Shown here: positions 7,864-14,765 of the stretch, one piece after another
Position numbering within the stretch: position 1 is the first letter of the stretch
How the letters are laid out: the number at the start of each line of letters is the position of its first letter
Assembly (NCBI GenBank): GCA_002396085.1
Contig: DGWI01000035.1
Span: 1 to 18,322 of the forward strand
Length of the DNA stretch: 18,322 nucleotides
Source: Porphyromonadaceae bacterium UBA4262
Lineage (GTDB): Bacteria > Bacteroidota > Bacteroidia > Bacteroidales > Muribaculaceae
Reading direction: 5' to 3'
The notes under the pieces: generated by a model
What the model was told of the DNA's origin: nothing
The model's input: the letters and a program-made list of their open reading frames with translations, nothing else
Database searches by the model: none
Position numbers and translations under genes: made by a program

Positions 7864-8264
7864 TTTTTGGAAACCTCACGCGGATAAATAAAAACAACTC
7901 AAACAACTTGAACAACAATATTAATCCTTATTTATCTTTCTAAAGTAGCTACTTTTCGGTAGTTAAAGGAGTTAAGTTGTTATGTAGTCAAGACGTAGAC
8001 TGATGGCTGTAGGGACGGCATCCCTATGCCGTCCGCCTCGGCTAAAGAGGCTTCACCCTCGGCCCCTCTCCAAAGAGAGAGGAGAGGGCAGCCACGGTAG
8101 CGGACGGCACAGGGGTGCCGTCCTTACACAGCCTGGCTGTTCACGCGGCACGCCGCGTCCCTACTCCCTACTCTCTACTCCATAATCCTCAAGTTTTGAA
8201 GGACGCTTGCGTACTTCAGAAACTTGAAATCCTTAGTTGTAATTGTTGTTTGTGTTGCCTGACA
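7834..8264. repeat. 431-bp hairpin-rich element, copy 1
   Basis: Direct repeat of 8992-9422, with about a dozen differences by eye over 431 bp. It contains two inverted 28-bp units (8008-8035 and 8101-8128), each itself a palindrome of type GGACGGCA...TGCCGTCC. It also has a CCCTCTCC/GGAGAGGG stem between them, an ACGCGG-CACG-CCGCGT hairpin at 8143-8158, and a long bulged hairpin at 8190-8226 (CAAGTTTTGAAG pairing with CTTCAGAAACTTG, inner ACGC/GCGT). No transposase is encoded. Short reading frames within it are not conserved in frame between copies, so it is probably non-coding: a MITE-like or structured-RNA element. Confidence 0.85.
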
Positions 8265-8294
8265 GAATGGGGACAACTGGTATATCGCTCTCTA

Positions 8295-8783
8295 TTATTT
8301 CGTTGTTAGGTTGGCAGCAGCGTACTCAAATTCATCCGTAATGGCTTTGAGTTTTGGATTGCGATTTTCGACGATAATTGCTATATAAATGCCTTGACCC
8401 TCAATCTCGGTATGTGCCTGTTTGATAGTGAATCTGCCTGGTTCTGCATTCTTTTCAAACCAGCGCATGAACAATCTATTCCTACTGGCCTCACGTCCAT
8501 CAGTCGTATCGCAGAGATACAGTAAAATTTCAAGATTTGAGCGGAAAAACTCGTTAACTATGGCAAGAATTGTTGCCTCGACTTTGGGGTCATGTGGTGA
8601 ATGAGTGTCTTCAATCTTACGAATAATGATTTGATAGGAAGAACATCCACCCAATTCCATCTCCTCGGTAAAACTAATACTATAATGGATGTTCAAATCA
8701 GTGCAGAACGTAAAGTCACCGTCCATGAGCAGTATCTCATAGGGCGACGCATTGTTGATTGCAGGGAGAGAAAACTTGATCAT
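8295..8783 (-). CDS. DUF6169-like protein of unknown function
   Basis: Predicted 162-residue cytoplasmic protein with no signal peptide or membrane segment. I recognise it, from memory, as resembling the Bacteroidetes family DUF6169. The N-terminal part reads SPYEILLMDGDFTFCTD then HYSISF. A helical segment (ILAIVNEFFRSN) is followed by LLYLCDTTDGREASRNRLFMRWFE, and then IYIAIIVENRNPK. No catalytic motif is visible. The ATG at 8783 overlaps the stop of a 41-codon frame upstream (ATGA), implying translational coupling. The pair lies between two direct 431-bp repeats and is less GC-rich than its neighbours, which suggests acquisition. Function is not known; a toxin-antitoxin or defence role would be speculation based only on arrangement. 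Confidence 0.75.
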   Translation of the reverse strand: MIKFSLPAINNASPYEILLMDGDFTFCTDLNIHYSISFTEEMELGGCSSYQIIIRKIEDTHSPHDPKVEATILAIVNEFFRSNLEILLYLCDTTDGREASRNRLFMRWFEKNAEPGRFTIKQAHTEIEGQGIYIAIIVENRNPKLKAITDEFEYAAANLTTK

Positions 8784-8905
8784 ACAAGCACTACTTTGCC
8801 TTTAATTCCTTCTTTGCTCCATTGCTGTTCAGTGCGCTTCAGTGCTTCTCTCTTATGCTCCAGGGCTTGTTTGATGCCTTTGATTATGTCATCTTTCTTT
8901 TTCAT
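8780..8905 (-). CDS. Small 41-residue charged protein upstream of and overlapping the DUF6169-like gene
   Basis: Reading the minus strand from the ATG at 8905 gives MKKKDDIIKGIKQALEHK, then REALKRTEQQWSKEGI, then KGKVVLV and a TGA at 8782-8780. Its last base pairs overlap the DUF6169-like start as ATGA. It is Lys/Glu-rich and likely helical, possibly a short coiled coil. Support comes from a good promoter at a sensible distance, a clean ATG and the four-base overlap. I do not recognise a family. It could be a small antitoxin-like partner, a leader peptide, or the remnant of a longer gene. Confidence 0.6.
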   Translation of the reverse strand: MKKKDDIIKGIKQALEHKREALKRTEQQWSKEGIKGKVVLV

Positions 8906-8925
8906 GTTTCAGACATTTATTTTTG

Positions 8926-8957
8926 CAAAGGTAATACAATCATTTTGTTTAGACAAA
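8926..8957 (-). promoter_or_regulatory. Predicted promoter of the small-ORF/DUF6169 operon
   Basis: On the minus strand TTTG (8957-8954) is followed after 20 bp by TACCTTTG (8933-8926) and C, a strong match to the Bacteroidetes -33/-7 pair. The start would fall near 8919, about 14 nt before the 41-codon ORF. Confidence 0.7.
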
Positions 8958-8991
8958 TTTCTCAACCAAACTTTTTCATACAAAAACTGTA

Positions 8992-9422
8992 TAAATTCTG
9001 GCAGTTTGTGGAAATTTGTGTTTTTGTAAGCCTCACGCGGATAAATAAAAACAACTCAAACAACTTGAACAACAATATTAATCCGTATTTATCTTTCTAA
9101 AGTAGCTACTTTTCGGTAGTTAAAGGAGTTAAGTTGTTATGTAGTCAAGACGTAGACTGATGGCTGTAGGGACGGCATCCCTATGCCGTCCGCCTCGGCT
9201 AAAGAGGCTTCACCCTCGGCCCCTCTCCAAAGAGAGAGGAGAGGGCAGCCCCCGGTAGCGGACGGCACAGGGGTGCCGTCCCTACACAGCCTGGCTGTTC
9301 ACGCGGCACGCCGCGTCCCTACTCCCTACTCTCTACTCCATAATCCTCAAGTTTTGAAGGACGCTTGCGTACTTCAGAAACTTGAAATCCTTAGTTGTAA
9401 TGGTCGTTTGTGTTGCCTGACA
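8992..9422. repeat. 431-bp hairpin-rich element, copy 2
   Basis: Second direct copy of 7834-8264, same orientation. Nested palindromes lie at 9165-9192 and 9259-9286, the ACGCGG/CCGCGT hairpin at 9301-9316 and the long bulged hairpin at 9348-9384. In the palindrome arm where copy 1 has TCCTTACA this copy has TCCCTACA, restoring full pairing. Its left edge meets the promoter region of the DUF6169 operon; its right edge abuts a truncated third copy. Confidence 0.85.
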
Positions 9423-9469
9423 AAAACAACTCAAACAACTTGAACAACAATATTAATCCTTAGTTGTAA
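9422..9469. repeat. Internally deleted third copy of the repeat element
   Basis: 9422-9462 repeats 7890-7930 of copy 1 base for base (starts AAAAACAACTC, ends AATCCTTA), then continues as GTTGTAA, which in full copies occurs about 300 bp later after a second AATCCTTA (8228-8235). The piece is best explained by deletion between those two 8-bp words. Confidence 0.75.
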
Positions 9470-9475
9470 ATTTTG

Positions 9476-9489
9476 TCTTGTGTACAAGA
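9476..9489. promoter_or_regulatory. 14-bp palindrome in the fucosidase promoter (candidate operator)
   Basis: TCTTGT-GT-ACAAGA has perfect 6-bp arms and a 2-bp centre. It ends 10 bp before the -7 box, within the region RNA polymerase would cover, so it is a plausible repressor site. No regulator gene for it is identifiable in the window. Confidence 0.4.
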
Positions 9490-9498
9490 TAAAATTGC

Positions 9499-9506
9499 TA
9501 TCTTTG
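9499..9506 (+). promoter_or_regulatory. Predicted -7 box for the alpha-L-fucosidase gene
   Basis: TATCTTTG matches TAnnTTTG and gives a leader of about 55 nt. A TTG lies 18 bp upstream, slightly short of the usual 19-21 bp. The leader carries an unusually good Shine-Dalgarno-like AAGGAAAGGAG (9551-9561) five bases before the chosen ATG. Confidence 0.5.
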
Positions 9507-9566
9507 TAAGATATTTCACTTATATAAGCCAAAAATTTGGTCTATACATTAAGGAAAGGAGATTGG

Positions 9567-11036
9567 ATGCAGATGAGACTGGTGAATGGACTGATATTGA
9601 TAGTGATGACGGTGGGGATGGCCGTGAGGATGGAGGCGCAGGTGGTGCCGCCAGCGGCGATTGCACCTGAGCCGAGCGCCCAGCAGGTGGCATGGCAGCA
9701 GATGGAGACGTATGCCTTTGTCCACTTCGGGCCCAACACGTTTCTGGATCAGGAGTGGGGCTACGGCGATGCCGACCCGCAGGCGTTCAACCCCACCCGA
9801 CTCGACTGCGAGCAGTGGGCACGCACAGTCAAGGCCGCCGGCATGCAGGGCATCATCCTCACCGCCAAGCACCATGACGGCTTCTGCCTGTGGCCGTCGC
9901 GCTACACCGACTACAACATCAGCCGCACGCCCTACAAGGGCGGCCGCGGCGACATCGTGGGCGAGTTGGCGGCAGCCTGCCGCAAGCATGGCCTGAAGAT
10001 GGGGCTTTACCTCTCGCCGTGGGACCGCCATCAGGTCACATACGGCACGGCGTGGTATGTCGACTACTACTACAAGCAACTGAAGGAACTGCTCACGCAC
10101 TACGGCCCGCTGTTTGAAATTTGGCTCGACGGTGCCAACGGTGGTGACGGATGGTATGGCGGAGCGCGCGAGAAGCGAACCATCGACCGCCGCACCTATT
10201 ATAATTGGCCCCGTGCCCATGAGATGGTGGCGAGACTGCAACCCAATGCGGTGATCTTCTCGGACGGCGGCCCTGGCTGTCGCTGGGTGGGCAACGAGGA
10301 CGGCTATGCCGATGCCACCAACTGGTCGCTGCTGCGCATCGGTGAGGTCTATCCCGGCTATGAGCACTACCAAGAGTTGACCAGCGGACACGCCGACGGC
10401 GACACCTGGGTAGCAGCCGAGTGCGATGTGTCCATTCGCCCAGGCTGGTTCTACCACGAGCGCGAGGACACGCTGGTCAAGAGTGTAGACCAGTTGGTCG
10501 ACCTGTACTATCACAGCGTGGGTCACAACGGCACGATGCTGCTCAACTTCCCCGTCGACCGCGAGGGCCTGATTCATCCCATCGACTCGACCCGTGCCGT
10601 GGCGATGCACCAGCGCATACAGGCCGAACTCAGCCACAACCTACTGACGAGCGCATCCATCAAGGCCTCGAACATCCGCGACAAGCAACAATTTGCTGTT
10701 CAGCACCTGACCGACGGTGTCCCCGACACCTACTGGGCCACAGCCGACGGCGTGACACAGGCCACGGTTGAGTTCCGCTTCAAGTCGGCACAACGCATCA
10801 ACCGCCTGATGCTGCAAGAATACATCCCGCTGGGCCAACGCGTCAGGGCGTTCAGTGTCGAGTACTATGACAAAGGCCGATGGCACCCCATCGACCCTGG
10901 TGAGGCCACGACCACCATCGGCTACAAGCGGCTGCTGCGCTTCGGCACCATCACTGCCAGCCGCTTGCGCATCCGCTTCACCAACTCGCGCGGCCCACTG
11001 TGCATGAGCGAGATCGGTGCCTACTTGGCAAAGTGA
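9567..11036 (+). CDS. Exported GH29 alpha-L-fucosidase with C-terminal F5/8-type domain
   Basis: Predicted 489-residue glycosidase that would release L-fucose from host or plant glycans. I start at the ATG at 9567, preceded by AAGGAAAGGAG at ideal spacing; an in-frame TTG ten codons earlier is less likely. A signal peptide (MRLVNGLILIVMTVGMAV) precedes the catalytic domain over about 40-355. GH29 hallmarks are FVHFGPNTF, AKHHDGFCLWPS (K101-H102-H103), GLYLSPWDRH, and EIWLDGANG with D188 as the probable catalytic nucleophile. The block AECDVSIRPGWFYH is typical of the Bacteroidetes subgroup acting on 1,3/1,4-linked fucose, but linkage is inferred. Residues about 358-489 (ends RLRIRFTNSRGPLCMSEIGA) resemble a discoidin/CBM32-like domain. 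It stands alone, without SusC/D genes. Confidence 0.93.
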   Translation: MQMRLVNGLILIVMTVGMAVRMEAQVVPPAAIAPEPSAQQVAWQQMETYAFVHFGPNTFLDQEWGYGDADPQAFNPTRLDCEQWARTVKAAGMQGIILTAKHHDGFCLWPSRYTDYNISRTPYKGGRGDIVGELAAACRKHGLKMGLYLSPWDRHQVTYGTAWYVDYYYKQLKELLTHYGPLFEIWLDGANGGDGWYGGAREKRTIDRRTYYNWPRAHEMVARLQPNAVIFSDGGPGCRWVGNEDGYADATNWSLLRIGEVYPGYEHYQELTSGHADGDTWVAAECDVSIRPGWFYHEREDTLVKSVDQLVDLYYHSVGHNGTMLLNFPVDREGLIHPIDSTRAVAMHQRIQAELSHNLLTSASIKASNIRDKQQFAVQHLTDGVPDTYWATADGVTQATVEFRFKSAQRINRLMLQEYIPLGQRVRAFSVEYYDKGRWHPIDPGEATTTIGYKRLLRFGTITASRLRIRFTNSRGPLCMSEIGAYLAK

Positions 11037-11057
11037 CCACTACGCCGAGTGTGCATC

Positions 11058-11102
11058 AAAATGAATTGCCCGACAATATCGCATAGTCGGGCAATTCATT
11101 TT
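11058..11102. terminator. Bidirectional terminator between fucosidase and zinc peptidase genes
   Basis: AAAATGAATTGCCCGAC (11058-11074) pairs perfectly with GTCGGGCAATTCATTTT (11086-11102) around an 11-nt loop. The stem has 17 bp with a GC core and an A run on one side and T run on the other, so it can work in both directions. It sits between two convergent genes. Confidence 0.9.
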
Positions 11103-11129
11103 AACACATCCTCTTGTGTCTTGCACACA

Positions 11130-12008
11130 TCAGAGTTGTGCGTCGCTCTGCTGGAAGGTAGTGCCATAACGCACGTCGCCCGTCTGCAGACCCAGCTTGA
11201 GCCACTTCATGCGCTGCGCACTGGTGCCGTGGGTGAAACTCTCGGGGATGTCATAGCCCTGAGCACGCTTCTGCAGATAGTCGTCGCCGATGACCTGTGC
11301 GCACTGGATAGCCTCCTCGAGGTCGCCCTGCTGCAGCGAGCCGAAGAGTTTGTTGTCGTGGTGTGCCCACACGCCGGCGTAGAAGTCGGCCAGCAACTCC
11401 AAGCGGACACTGATGCGGTTGGCATCGGCCTCGTTGAGGCGCGACATCTGCTGGTGAGCCTTGTTGAGCGTACCGGTGAGGTACTCAACATGATGTCCCA
11501 CCTCATGGGCAATCACATAGGCGTAAGCAAAGTCGCCATCGGCTCCAAGCTGCTTGCGCATGCTGCTGAAGAATGACAGGTCGATGTAGAGGCACTGATC
11601 GGCCGAGCAATAGAACGGGCCCATCTGAGCGCTACCCTGGCCACAACCTGTGCTGGTCGAACCTGTGTAAAGCACCATTGTGGGCGGGGTGTAGGTGCCC
11701 AGTCCCTGCTCTTGGAACACCTTGGACCACACATCCTCGGTGCCAGCCAAAATCTTCTTGCTGAACGATGCGAGTTCCTGCTCTTCTTGGGTGAACTGTG
11801 TGGGATCGGTTGTAGCCTGCTGCTGTTCCATGCCCATGCCCATCGAACCGGCGTTCTGGAGCACGTCGCCAATGTTGCCGCCCATCAACAGTGTGATGAG
11901 TCCGGCGATGATGAGTCCACCGATGCCTCCAATGCCAGCCTTGCGCCCGGCACTCATGCCCCTGCGATCCTCAACATTGCTGCTTTCTCTTCTTCCTTCA
12001 AGATCCAT
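11130..12008 (-). CDS. Membrane-anchored neutral zinc metallopeptidase (YpfJ/PF04228 family)
   Basis: Predicted 292-residue putative peptidase of the family that includes E. coli YpfJ. A short charged N-terminus (MDLEGRRESSNVEDRRG) is followed by a Gly-rich membrane segment at about 26-44 (GIGGLIIAGLITLLMGG). The peptidase domain then carries HEVGHHVEYLTG, with H168 and H172 as zinc ligands and E169 catalytic, and the family motif ELLADFYAGVWAHH (E204, D208), which probably supplies the third ligand. GCGQGSAQMGPFYCSADQCLYIDLSF is the usual conserved stretch before it. It is transcribed convergently with the fucosidase and divergently from glgB. The substrate of this family is poorly defined. 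Its promoter region carries an unusual triple CTAGA array. Confidence 0.9.
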   Translation of the reverse strand: MDLEGRRESSNVEDRRGMSAGRKAGIGGIGGLIIAGLITLLMGGNIGDVLQNAGSMGMGMEQQQATTDPTQFTQEEQELASFSKKILAGTEDVWSKVFQEQGLGTYTPPTMVLYTGSTSTGCGQGSAQMGPFYCSADQCLYIDLSFFSSMRKQLGADGDFAYAYVIAHEVGHHVEYLTGTLNKAHQQMSRLNEADANRISVRLELLADFYAGVWAHHDNKLFGSLQQGDLEEAIQCAQVIGDDYLQKRAQGYDIPESFTHGTSAQRMKWLKLGLQTGDVRYGTTFQQSDAQL

Positions 12009-12038
12009 AGTGATATTTTTTTAGTTATGATTTGCTAT

Positions 12039-12063
12039 ACTAGACGTTCTAGATATTCTAGAA
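12039..12063. promoter_or_regulatory. Three CTAGA half-sites at 9-bp period (candidate operator)
   Basis: ACTAGA (12039-12044), TCTAGA (12048-12053) and TCTAGA (12057-12062) repeat with an exact 9-bp period and form overlapping palindromes; the best is TTCTAGATATTCTAGAA (12047-12063). They cover the predicted start point of the zinc peptidase transcript near 12060, where a bound repressor would block initiation. Confidence 0.45.
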
Positions 12064-12066
12064 GTG

Positions 12067-12074
12067 CAAAATTA
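12067..12074 (-). promoter_or_regulatory. Predicted -7 box for the zinc peptidase gene
   Basis: On the minus strand TAATTTTG followed by C (12074-12067) matches TAnnTTTG(C). The leader would be about 50 nt. A TTTG is present 23 bp upstream, a little beyond normal spacing. Confidence 0.5.
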
Positions 12075-12105
12075 GCAAAAGATTTTCAATAATTGAGCAA
12101 ATTTG

Positions 12106-12135
12106 TTGAAATTCCACAATTTTTTGCTACTTTTG
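12106..12135 (+). promoter_or_regulatory. Predicted promoter of glgB
   Basis: TTG (12106-12108), 19 bp, then TACTTTTG (12128-12135) fits the Bacteroidetes promoter. The start would be near 12142, leaving a leader of about a dozen bases and no Shine-Dalgarno sequence. Confidence 0.6.
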
Positions 12136-12154
12136 TCCTCCAAACTAGACAACA

Positions 12155-14170
12155 ATGAAACACAAGACACTACGACTGATCAAGAATGACCCATGGCTTG
12201 AGCCATTCGCCCAAGCCATTGAGGGACGACATAATGACGCGATGCAGAAGTTGGAGCACCTGACGGGTGGAACAAACAAACTCAAGGATTTTGCCCAGGC
12301 ACACCTATATTACGGCCTGCATCGCACCAGCAATGGCGACTGGGTGCTGCGCGAGTGGGCTCCCAATGCCACCGACATCTATGTCGTGGGTGATTTTAAC
12401 AGTTGGCACGAGTGCGCCCCCTACCGCATGCACGCCGTGGGCAATGGCAACTGGGAGTTGAAATTGCCGTCACGGGGCATGAAACATGGCGAACTATATA
12501 AACTTATCGTTCACTGGCCAGGAGGACAGGGCGAACGCATACCAGCCTATGCCACGCGCGTGGTTCAAGACCCGCAGACTCACATTTTCTCGGCACAGGT
12601 GTGGTCGCCCGAACAGCCCTACCAATGGCGCGTGAAGCGCTTTAAGCCACGGCGCGACCCGCTGCTCATCTATGAGTGCCACATCGGCATGGCACAGGAA
12701 CGAGAAGAGGTGGGCACCTACGAGGAGTTTCGCCAACTGGTGCTGCCCCGCATTGTCGAGGCCGGCTATAATGCCATACAAATCATGGCCATACAGGAAC
12801 ATCCCTACTATGGCTCGTTTGGCTATCACGTGTCGAGTTTCTATGCAGCCAGCAGCCGCTTCGGCACACCTGAAGAACTGAAGCACCTCATTGATGATGC
12901 CCACGAGGCAGGCATCGCCGTCATCATGGACATCGTGCACTCTCACGCCGTGAAGAATGAGGTTGAGGGTCTGGGACGTTTTGACGGAACCGAGTACCAG
13001 TACTTCTATGGCGATGGCCGCCGCGAGCACCCGGCATGGGACTCGCTGTGCTTTGACTACGGCAAGGACGAGGTTCTCAACTTCTTGCTGAGCAACTGCC
13101 GCTACTGGCTAGAGGAATATCACTTCGACGGCTTCCGCTTTGATGGCGTGACATCGATGCTCTACTACAACCATGGACTGGGGCAGGCCTTCGGCAGTTA
13201 CGGCGACTACTACGACGGTGGCGAGGACACCAATGCCATCACCTATCTCACACTGGCCAATCTGCTCATCCACGAGGTGAACCGCAACGCCATCACCATT
13301 GCCGAGGAGATGAGTGGCATGCCGGGGCTGGCCCGCCCCTTCAAGGACGGCGGCATCGGCTTTGACTATCGCATGGCCATGGGCATCCCCGACTACTGGA
13401 TCAAGATGATCAAGGAGCGCAAGGATGAGGACTGGCGACCGACCAGCATCTTCTGGGAACTGACCAATCGCCGTGCCGATGAGCGCACCATCAGTTACGT
13501 TGAGAGCCATGACCAAGCCCTCGTTGGCGACAAGACCATCATCTTCCGCCTGATAGACAAGGAGATGTACTGGCACATGATGGTAGACGACCATGACGGG
13601 ACAGTGGAGCGCGGCATGGCCCTGCACAAGATGATCAGACTGGTCACAGCCTCGACCATCAATGGTGGTTACCTCAACTTCATGGGCAACGAGTGGGGTC
13701 ATCCCGAGTGGATTGATTTCCCGCGCGAGGGCAACGGCTGGAGCCACAAGTATGCACGCCGCCAGTGGAGCCTAGTTGACCGCGAAGACTTAAAGTATAA
13801 GTATCTGAACAACTGGGATCATGACTTGATGCACCTGCTGGGCGACACACACGGCTTCGAGTCACTGCCCATCATCAAACTGTGGGACAAAGATGACGAC
13901 CAGGTGCTGGCATTCATGCGTGGCAATCTGGTGTTTGTGTTCAACTTCAACCCCACTCAGTCGTTCAGCGACTACGGCTTCTTGGCACCCGAGGGCGAGT
14001 ACCATGGCATCATGGATAGCGACAATGCCCGCTATGGTGGATATGGTAACATCGATGAGAACACTCAACACCTCACACAGGCCGACCCGCTCTATGCCGA
14101 CAAGCACCTGGGATGGCTCAAGCTCTACATTCCAGCCCGCACCGCCCTGGTGCTACGCAAACTTGATTGA
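12155..14170 (+). CDS. glgB: 1,4-alpha-glucan branching enzyme, eukaryote-like GH13 type
   Basis: Predicted 671-residue cytoplasmic enzyme that cuts alpha-1,4 glucan chains and rejoins them by alpha-1,6 bonds in glycogen synthesis. An N-terminal CBM48-like domain lies at about 55-145 (LREWAPNATDIYVVGDFNSW). The GH13 barrel follows, with nucleophile D330 in DGFRFDGVTSM, acid/base E384 in ITIAEEMSGMPGLARP, and H452-D453 in YVESHDQALVGDK. The stretches GGIGFDYRMAMGIPDYWIK and NEWGHPEWIDFPREGNGWS are typical of the eukaryotic/Bacteroidetes branching-enzyme group rather than E. coli GlgB. The C-terminal all-beta domain ends PARTALVLRKLD. Length is as expected. It is monocistronic, followed by a hairpin, and no other glycogen genes are in the window. 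Confidence 0.94.
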   Translation: MKHKTLRLIKNDPWLEPFAQAIEGRHNDAMQKLEHLTGGTNKLKDFAQAHLYYGLHRTSNGDWVLREWAPNATDIYVVGDFNSWHECAPYRMHAVGNGNWELKLPSRGMKHGELYKLIVHWPGGQGERIPAYATRVVQDPQTHIFSAQVWSPEQPYQWRVKRFKPRRDPLLIYECHIGMAQEREEVGTYEEFRQLVLPRIVEAGYNAIQIMAIQEHPYYGSFGYHVSSFYAASSRFGTPEELKHLIDDAHEAGIAVIMDIVHSHAVKNEVEGLGRFDGTEYQYFYGDGRREHPAWDSLCFDYGKDEVLNFLLSNCRYWLEEYHFDGFRFDGVTSMLYYNHGLGQAFGSYGDYYDGGEDTNAITYLTLANLLIHEVNRNAITIAEEMSGMPGLARPFKDGGIGFDYRMAMGIPDYWIKMIKERKDEDWRPTSIFWELTNRRADERTISYVESHDQALVGDKTIIFRLIDKEMYWHMMVDDHDGTVERGMALHKMIRLVTASTINGGYLNFMGNEWGHPEWIDFPREGNGWSHKYARRQWSLVDREDLKYKYLNNWDHDLMHLLGDTHGFESLPIIKLWDKDDDQVLAFMRGNLVFVFNFNPTQSFSDYGFLAPEGEYHGIMDSDNARYGGYGNIDENTQHLTQADPLYADKHLGWLKLYIPARTALVLRKLD

Positions 14171-14200
14171 CCTCAAGCCTGAGATCAGCCCGAAAAAAAG

Positions 14201-14251
14201 TATCAGGATTTGTAACCCAAGACACATGCTTGCGGATTACAAATCCTGATA
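14201..14251. terminator. 15-bp-stem hairpin between glgB and ssb (terminator or REP-like palindrome)
   Basis: TATCAGGATTTGTAA (14201-14215) pairs perfectly with TTACAAATCCTGATA (14237-14251) around a 21-nt loop. It lies between convergent glgB and ssb, so a bidirectional terminator is likely. The stem is AT-rich with a long loop and no T tract, unlike the other two terminators, and it resembles dispersed REP-type palindromes of Bacteroidales. Confidence 0.6.
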
Positions 14252-14272
14252 TTATATTGCCAATGATATTAT

Positions 14273-14710
14273 TCAGAAGGGAGGTTCAATCGGCAAATCA
14301 TGCTGAACTGGTTGCTGCTGGGCAGGCTGTTGAGCAGGTTGAACCGGCTGTTGAGCAGGCTGCTCAGCCTCGCTGCGAGGTCGCCCCAGCAACTCAAAGT
14401 TCTCAACGAAGATCTCAGTCACATAACGCTTGATGGCATTGCGGTCTTCCCACATGCGGGTTCGCAGTTGACCCTCGATATAAAGTTGTGTGCCTTTGCG
14501 GATATACTTCTCGGCCACCTCGGCATGACGGCCCCACATGACGATGTTGTGCCACTCGGTGCGTTCAGGCACCTGCACGCCATTAGCGTTGGTGTAGCCA
14601 CGCTCGGTGGTCGCCAGTGAGAATGTGGCAACAGGTCGGCCTTGCGCGACATAACGCACATCAGGGTCACGACCCACATTGCCTAGCAGAAAAACTTTGT
14701 TGACTGACAT
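14273..14710 (-). CDS. ssb: Single-stranded DNA-binding protein
   Basis: Predicted 145-residue protein that coats single-stranded DNA in replication, recombination and repair and recruits partners by its C-terminal tip. The OB fold spans about 1-105 (MSVNKVFLLGNVGRDPDVRY, TEWHNIVMWGRHAEVAEKYI, QLYIEGQLRTRMW). A Pro/Gln-rich linker at about 112-135 (QPAQQPVQPAQQPAQQQP) leads to the acidic tip DLPIEPPF, the Bacteroidetes form of the usual DDDIPF. The start at 14710 gives the standard N-terminus. The gap to the argC homologue upstream is 55 bp with no TAnnTTTG box, so it may be transcribed from the argR promoter, an unusual company for ssb. Confidence 0.95.
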   Translation of the reverse strand: MSVNKVFLLGNVGRDPDVRYVAQGRPVATFSLATTERGYTNANGVQVPERTEWHNIVMWGRHAEVAEKYIRKGTQLYIEGQLRTRMWEDRNAIKRYVTEIFVENFELLGRPRSEAEQPAQQPVQPAQQPAQQQPVQHDLPIEPPF

Positions 14711-14765
14711 GACTCTATTAAATTAAGAATTATGAATTGAGATAACGCTTCGTGCTCACACATCA

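Noticed and set aside
8003..8185. Short frames inside the repeat element (also 9183-9443 in copy 2)
   Set aside because: The two copies differ by indels so the frames are not preserved between them, and the sequence is explained by palindromes.
7834..9422. Insertion sequence or composite transposon made of the two direct repeats
   Set aside because: No transposase or integrase is encoded in the repeats or between them, and no target duplications could be identified; kept only as repeats.
9549..10637. Long minus-strand frame (362 codons) opposite the fucosidase
   Set aside because: Antisense shadow of a clear GH29 gene; no recognisable domain and low-quality composition.
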